Assembly (NCBI GenBank): GCA_041623895.1
Contig: JBFJVZ010000313.1
Location: 1 to 9,636, forward strand
Length of the DNA stretch: 9,636 bases
Source of the DNA: JBFJVZ01 sp041623895
GTDB taxonomy: Bacteria > Planctomycetota > Planctomycetia > Pirellulales > Pirellulaceae
Direction of reading: 5' to 3'
Each line of letters opens with the position of its first letter. Position 1 is the stretch's first letter. Positions 6,900 to 9,636 of this stretch are shown here, piece by piece. A program made the translations under genes and the position numbers. Under the pieces are notes generated by a model. The model saw only the letters and a program-made list of their open reading frames with translations, was not told the DNA's origin and ran no database searches.

Positions 6900-7745
6900 A
6901 TGACAGCGCTGAAAAAACTGTATATCGAAAGCGACATGGAATCGGCCGAACCGATCGAACTCCTGGGCGGCAAGGTCGTCGCCTTATGTCGTCGCTGCCC
7001 CGATAAGGAGCAACCCAATGACGACAGCGCCGCGGTTGTACAAACCGAATCCGGGGGGATCGTGCTGATCGTTGCCGATGGCGTCGGTGGCGGCCCCGGC
7101 GGACATCAAGCGTCCGCGATCGCCGTCCAGTCGGTTGCCGAATGCGTGCTCGCAACGCCGCCAACTAGCGAACTTAGAGCCGGGATTTTGGATGGTATCG
7201 AGCAAGCCAACCGGAAAATATTGGATTTGGGAATCGGTGCCGCAACCACGTTGGCCGTCGTCGAAATTCAAGACCGTTCCGCCAGAGGCTATCAGGTCGG
7301 CGATTCGACCATGCTGATTGTCGGACAACGAGGCGCGTTGAAATGGAAATCCACTTCCCATTCACCCGTCGGTTATGCCATCGAATCGGGAATGCTGGAC
7401 GAAGCAGATGCGATGCATCACGAAGAGCGGCACGTTGTCTCGAATCTGGTTGGGACCGACAGCATGCACATCGAAGTCGGACCGACACGGCAGCTCGCAC
7501 CGCGCGATACGATCATCGTTGGCAGTGACGGTCTGTATGACAATCTGCACCTGGATGAAGTCATTCAGCACGGCCGCAGCGGAAAGCTTCGTAGGCGAAT
7601 AGACGCGATGGCAGAACTGGCGACCAAGCGGATGATTCAGGATGTCGACGGCCAACCGGGAAAACCTGACGACTTGAGCGTGCTGATCTTCACGCCGTCA
7701 GCACAATCGTCCGCCGCTACTGAAGCCCCGGCCAAGCGAAAGTAA
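6900..7745 (+). CDS. PP2C-family (PPM) protein serine/threonine phosphatase
   Basis: 281 residues from ATG 6900. Metal-site and core motifs of PP2C are all present: NDDSAAV (40-46), VADGVGGG (58-65) with Asp60, GAATTLAVVE (113-122), YQVGDST (131-137) with Asp135, VGSDGLYDNL (207-216) with Asp210, and KPDDLSVLIF (255-264) with Asp257/258. It would dephosphorylate phospho-Ser/Thr proteins in the cytosol and most simply opposes the kinase encoded 19 bp upstream. No signal peptide, membrane segment or regulatory domain is seen. A longer form starting at TTG 6858 would overlap the kinase by 23 bp and add 14 non-conserved residues; I prefer the ATG, though neither has a strong ribosome site. The next gene starts 5 bp after its stop. 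Confidence 0.92.
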   Translation: MTALKKLYIESDMESAEPIELLGGKVVALCRRCPDKEQPNDDSAAVVQTESGGIVLIVADGVGGGPGGHQASAIAVQSVAECVLATPPTSELRAGILDGIEQANRKILDLGIGAATTLAVVEIQDRSARGYQVGDSTMLIVGQRGALKWKSTSHSPVGYAIESGMLDEADAMHHEERHVVSNLVGTDSMHIEVGPTRQLAPRDTIIVGSDGLYDNLHLDEVIQHGRSGKLRRRIDAMAELATKRMIQDVDGQPGKPDDLSVLIFTPSAQSSAATEAPAKRK

Positions 7746-7750
7746 CGACC

Positions 7751-8827
7751 TTGTCAAATCTTAATCAGAAACCACCAATCGACAGTTGGGACGGGCAGCC
7801 CATTGCCCCGGGACAGGCCTGCGACGTGGAACTTGCCGTCGGTGAAAGTTACAGCGGCATCACGGTACGGATTCCGATTCACGTTCGCCGGGCAAGCGAA
7901 GACGGCCCCAACGTGTTCGTGACCGCAGCCATGCATGGCGATGAGATCAACGGTAGCGGTGCGGTGCGGCAGCTGATGCAAGACGAAGGTTTTCAACTTC
8001 TTCGCGGTACAGTCATCTTCGTTCCCGTGCTGAATATTCTGGCCTTCGATCGACACTCGCGTTACTTGCCCGACCGCCGTGATTTGAATCGCTCGTTTCC
8101 GGGATCCGCTACCGGTACTCTGGCCAGCCGAATGGCGAGAACCATCTTTGATGCGCTCGTTGCTCGTTGTGACTACGGCATTGATCTGCATACCGCCGCC
8201 GTCCGACGAACAAACTATCCAACCATTCGCGGCGATCTCAGTGACCCGGCCGTGCGGGGTCTGGCCAAGGCCTTTGGTTGCGAAATCATCATGAACAGCA
8301 AAGGACCACGTGGTTCGTTTCGCCGCGAAGCCTGTCAGGCTGGCTGCCCCACAATCATCATGGAGGGCGGCGAGGTCTGGAAGGTCGAACCGAGAATCGT
8401 CGAAGCCACTGTCCGCGGTGTGACCAACGTGCTGCGGAGCCTGAAGATGCTGGACGGACTGCCCGAGACGCCGGATCATCAAGTCATCGTGCAGAGTTCC
8501 AAGTGGATTCGCGCCGAACGCGGCGGCTTTTTGCAATTCCACGTCCAGCCGGGCGAAATCGTCAAGAAAGGGCAGCCGCTGGCGACCAACACCACTCTGC
8601 TGGGACGCGAGCGAAGTGTCCTGCAAGCTCCATTCAACGCCATCGTGATCGGCATGTCCACCTTGCCAGCCACCAGTCCCGGCGAACCTGTCTGCAATCT
8701 CGGCAAGCTGCCGAAAGACATCAAGCCGTCCGAGCTGCGTTCGCTGCGCACCGAAGAAGACGGATTGGAAGAGCGACTGACGGAGGATCTGGCATCCAAC
8801 GTGATGGTCGTCAAGCCGACACAATAA
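7751..8827 (+). CDS. M14-family succinylglutamate desuccinylase/aspartoacylase-like metallohydrolase
   Basis: 358 residues. The AstE/AspA (PF04952) zinc hydrolase signature is complete: AAMHGDEINGS with His62 and Glu65, the substrate-binding segment DLNRSFPG (111-118), DYGIDLHTA with His147, and a catalytic-type Glu205 in IIMEGGE. A C-terminal barrel-sandwich (lipoyl-like) domain runs from about 245 to 320 (RAERGGFLQFHVQPGE, then KKGQPLA). Known relatives cleave N-acyl-glutamate or N-acyl-aspartate; the wider M14 clan also includes carboxypeptidases that remove glutamate side-chain tails. Being last in a rimK operon, it may act on products of RimK rather than in arginine catabolism (no other ast genes are here). 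It starts at TTG 7751, five bases after the phosphatase stop; the next in-frame ATG would cut into the domain. Family sure, substrate unknown. Confidence 0.9.
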   Translation: MSNLNQKPPIDSWDGQPIAPGQACDVELAVGESYSGITVRIPIHVRRASEDGPNVFVTAAMHGDEINGSGAVRQLMQDEGFQLLRGTVIFVPVLNILAFDRHSRYLPDRRDLNRSFPGSATGTLASRMARTIFDALVARCDYGIDLHTAAVRRTNYPTIRGDLSDPAVRGLAKAFGCEIIMNSKGPRGSFRREACQAGCPTIIMEGGEVWKVEPRIVEATVRGVTNVLRSLKMLDGLPETPDHQVIVQSSKWIRAERGGFLQFHVQPGEIVKKGQPLATNTTLLGRERSVLQAPFNAIVIGMSTLPATSPGEPVCNLGKLPKDIKPSELRSLRTEEDGLEERLTEDLASNVMVVKPTQ

Positions 8828-8849
8828 AGGGCTGTGGGACTGTTGGTAG

Positions 8850-8941
8850 CGGAAGCGGGACGACTTCCGGGCAGCCAGGGTCGGAATTGTCCCGAATTCC
8901 GCTAGGCAGAATCCGGGTTTCACGAAATCCCGCCAGGGATT
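8850..8941. repeat. Cluster of three short hairpins after the operon
   Basis: Three inverted repeats lie close together downstream of the M14 gene: CGGAAG 8850-8855 with CTTCCG 8864-8869; CGGAATT 8882-8888 with AATTCCG 8895-8901; AATCCC 8926-8931 with GGGATT 8936-8941 around a four-base loop. None is followed by a T-run, so this is not a standard intrinsic terminator. It may slow or protect the 3' end of the operon mRNA, or be another dispersed palindromic repeat. A further 6-bp hairpin (9002-9007 with 9012-9017) stands just before the tRNA. Confidence 0.55.
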
Positions 8942-9019
8942 CCCCCAAAAGTGAACCTTTCGCGAAATTGGCTCGTCCGCTAATCTGTGCGGGTCGAAAG
9001 TTTGCTGCCTTCAGCAACT

Positions 9020-9094
9020 CGGGGCGTGGCGCAGTCTGGCTAGCGTGACTGGTTTGGGACCAGTAGGTCGCAGGTTCGAATCCTGTCGCCCCGA
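9020..9094 (+). tRNA. tRNA-Pro (anticodon TGG)
   Basis: A 75-nt cloverleaf reads cleanly. The acceptor stem CGGGGCG (9020-9026) pairs perfectly with CGCCCCG (9087-9093), with discriminator A at 9094. The D-arm is GCGC/GCGT, the anticodon stem ACTGG/CCAGT with loop TTTGGGA gives anticodon TGG (proline), and the T-arm is GCAGG-TTCGAAT-CCTGT. The C1-G72 pair and A73 are the usual identity elements of bacterial tRNA-Pro. CCA is not encoded (CTT follows), so it must be added after transcription. Confidence 0.97.
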
Positions 9095-9104
9095 CTTGAG
9101 TTCA

Positions 9105-9146
9105 AAACAGCTCGTCGCGTTGATTCGTGGCGAGCTGTTTCTCTTT
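9105..9146 (+). terminator. Rho-independent terminator of tRNA-Pro
   Basis: AAACAGCTCG (9105-9114) pairs perfectly with CGAGCTGTTT (9131-9140). The stem continues inward through five more pairs including two G-T wobbles (9115-9119 with 9126-9130) to a six-base loop, giving 15 bp in all. A pyrimidine/T-rich tail (TTTCTCTTTCT) follows. It begins 10 bases after the tRNA, so it most likely ends that transcript. Confidence 0.85.
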
Positions 9147-9607
9147 CTATTGGAACGGTTTCTGTTTTCTTGACGTTCGCTGCCAGTTCAAACCGCCGTC
9201 CAAATCGCGCCGTGTTTGAGCCTCATCTTCCGCAAAGTGTTGTTTGGAAACCATTTAGCGAGTTCAAATCCCGTCGCCCCTTTCGAGAGACTCGGTCGGC
9301 AAGGATTGGGGGCTCGTTACGCCGTCGTAACTGCAGAGGTCGGTTTCACCGCCGCGACTTACGGTCAAGCACAATCTGCTGAGGTCGATGCAACCGACAG
9401 CACGAAAGACGACGGAATGCTAGGCTGTTTAGGGTCGGATCTGCCCCCATGCCCCATTCCACCCGTCACTATTTGTTTTACCGGCCCGACTTTGGCCAGA
9501 TTCGCGAAAACGGTCTGCCAATGCCCCAAAACCACTTCGCCAATCTCACTGTCATTGCTTACAAAGAAGGACGCCTGAGATATCACTCCAACCACTGACC
9601 AAGACTT
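9147..9607. other. ~460-bp stretch without a convincing gene
   Basis: Apart from the tRNA-like remnant at 9243-9280 nothing is recognised. Open frames here (plus 9170-9382, plus 9216-9578, minus 9365-9595) have no motif, no ribosome site and translations of mixed composition; two of them read straight through the tRNA remnant. The stretch may be degraded sequence between the tRNA and the next transcription unit. Confidence 0.5.
9243..9280 (+). pseudogene. Decayed 3' half of a tRNA (tRNA-Pro-like), possible old attachment site
   Basis: Positions 9262-9280 match the tRNA-Pro 3' end (9074-9092) at 17 of 19 bases, covering the T-loop (TTCAAAT here, TTCGAAT in the tRNA) and the CGCCCC of the acceptor. 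Upstream, TTTGGAAACCA at 9243-9253 resembles the anticodon loop and 3' stem TTTGGGACCA with one inserted base. The T-stem would be GCGAG/CCCGT with one mismatch, and no 5' half pairs with it, so it is not a working tRNA. It could be a relic of gene duplication or of an element that once integrated into the tRNA; no integrase is in view. Confidence 0.5.
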
Positions 9608-9636
9608 ATGAGTTCTGCCTGGAAACTGGCTTTCGC
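9608..9636 (+). CDS. Possible start of a gene running off the window
   Basis: An ATG at 9608 opens a frame reading MSSAWKLAF to the window end. The short polar then aromatic/hydrophobic start resembles the N-termini of membrane proteins such as ABC-transporter permeases, but nine residues cannot establish a family. No clear ribosome site precedes it. Confidence 0.25.

Noticed and set aside
6215..7018. 267-aa open frame on the minus strand
   Set aside because: Antisense shadow of the kinase and phosphatase, both of which have full motif sets.
7754..8923. 389-aa open frame on the minus strand
   Set aside because: It is antisense to the M14 gene over nearly its whole length; its translation is Gln/His/Arg-rich with no family motif, whereas the plus strand has complete zinc-site motifs.
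8278..9048. 256-aa plus-strand frame overlapping the M14 gene and reaching the tRNA
   Set aside because: Shifted-frame shadow with Arg/Ala-rich, motif-free translation that runs into the tRNA.
9216..9578. 120-aa plus-strand frame after the tRNA
   Set aside because: It reads through the tRNA-like remnant and has no motif or ribosome site; such frames are common artefacts beside tRNA genes.

Overview
The window looks like chromosomal DNA of a planctomycete (a Rhodopirellula/Pirellulaceae-like bacterium). This is inferred from style, not from a marker gene: moderate-to-high GC, frequent TTG starts, few clear Shine-Dalgarno sites, palindromic repeat elements between genes, a small PknB-type kinase paired with a PP2C phosphatase, and an exported protein with a LecA-like domain. 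No phage, transposase or CRISPR is visible.

Layout. Positions 1-152 hold two imperfect copies of a ~51-bp palindromic repeat. On the minus strand lie msrB (1524 to 877, predicted lipoprotein methionine sulfoxide reductase B) and then pcp (767 to 183, pyroglutamyl peptidase). A 625-bp non-coding stretch (1525-2149) follows. All later genes are on the plus strand: an exported helical/LecA-like protein (2150-2875); a SolA-type flavin amine oxidase (2991-4139); a CCAGGAC/GTCCTGG palindromic element (4203-4254); then a tight five-gene block (4267-8827). The right end carries a hairpin-rich spacer, a tRNA-Pro(TGG) at 9020-9094 with a strong terminator, a decayed 3' tRNA-like fragment at 9243-9280, and about 470 bp with no convincing gene, possibly ending in the first codons of a new gene at 9608.

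The five-gene block is the main discovery candidate. Its genes are a retropepsin-like RimK-associated protease (PF05618 type), a RimK glutamate ligase carrying an extra C-terminal TrkA-C/RCK_C ligand-binding domain, a minimal cytosolic Ser/Thr kinase, a PP2C phosphatase, and an M14 AstE/aspartoacylase-like metallohydrolase. Junctions are a 1-nt overlap, 29 bp, 19 bp and 5 bp, so co-transcription is likely. My reading is a reversible glutamylation system: RimK adds glutamates to a protein C-terminus (ribosomal protein S6 in E. coli), the protease and/or M14 enzyme trims or reverses this, and phosphorylation plus a small ligand sensed by RCK_C sets the balance. The domain assignments are well supported by motifs. 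The integrated function is inference.
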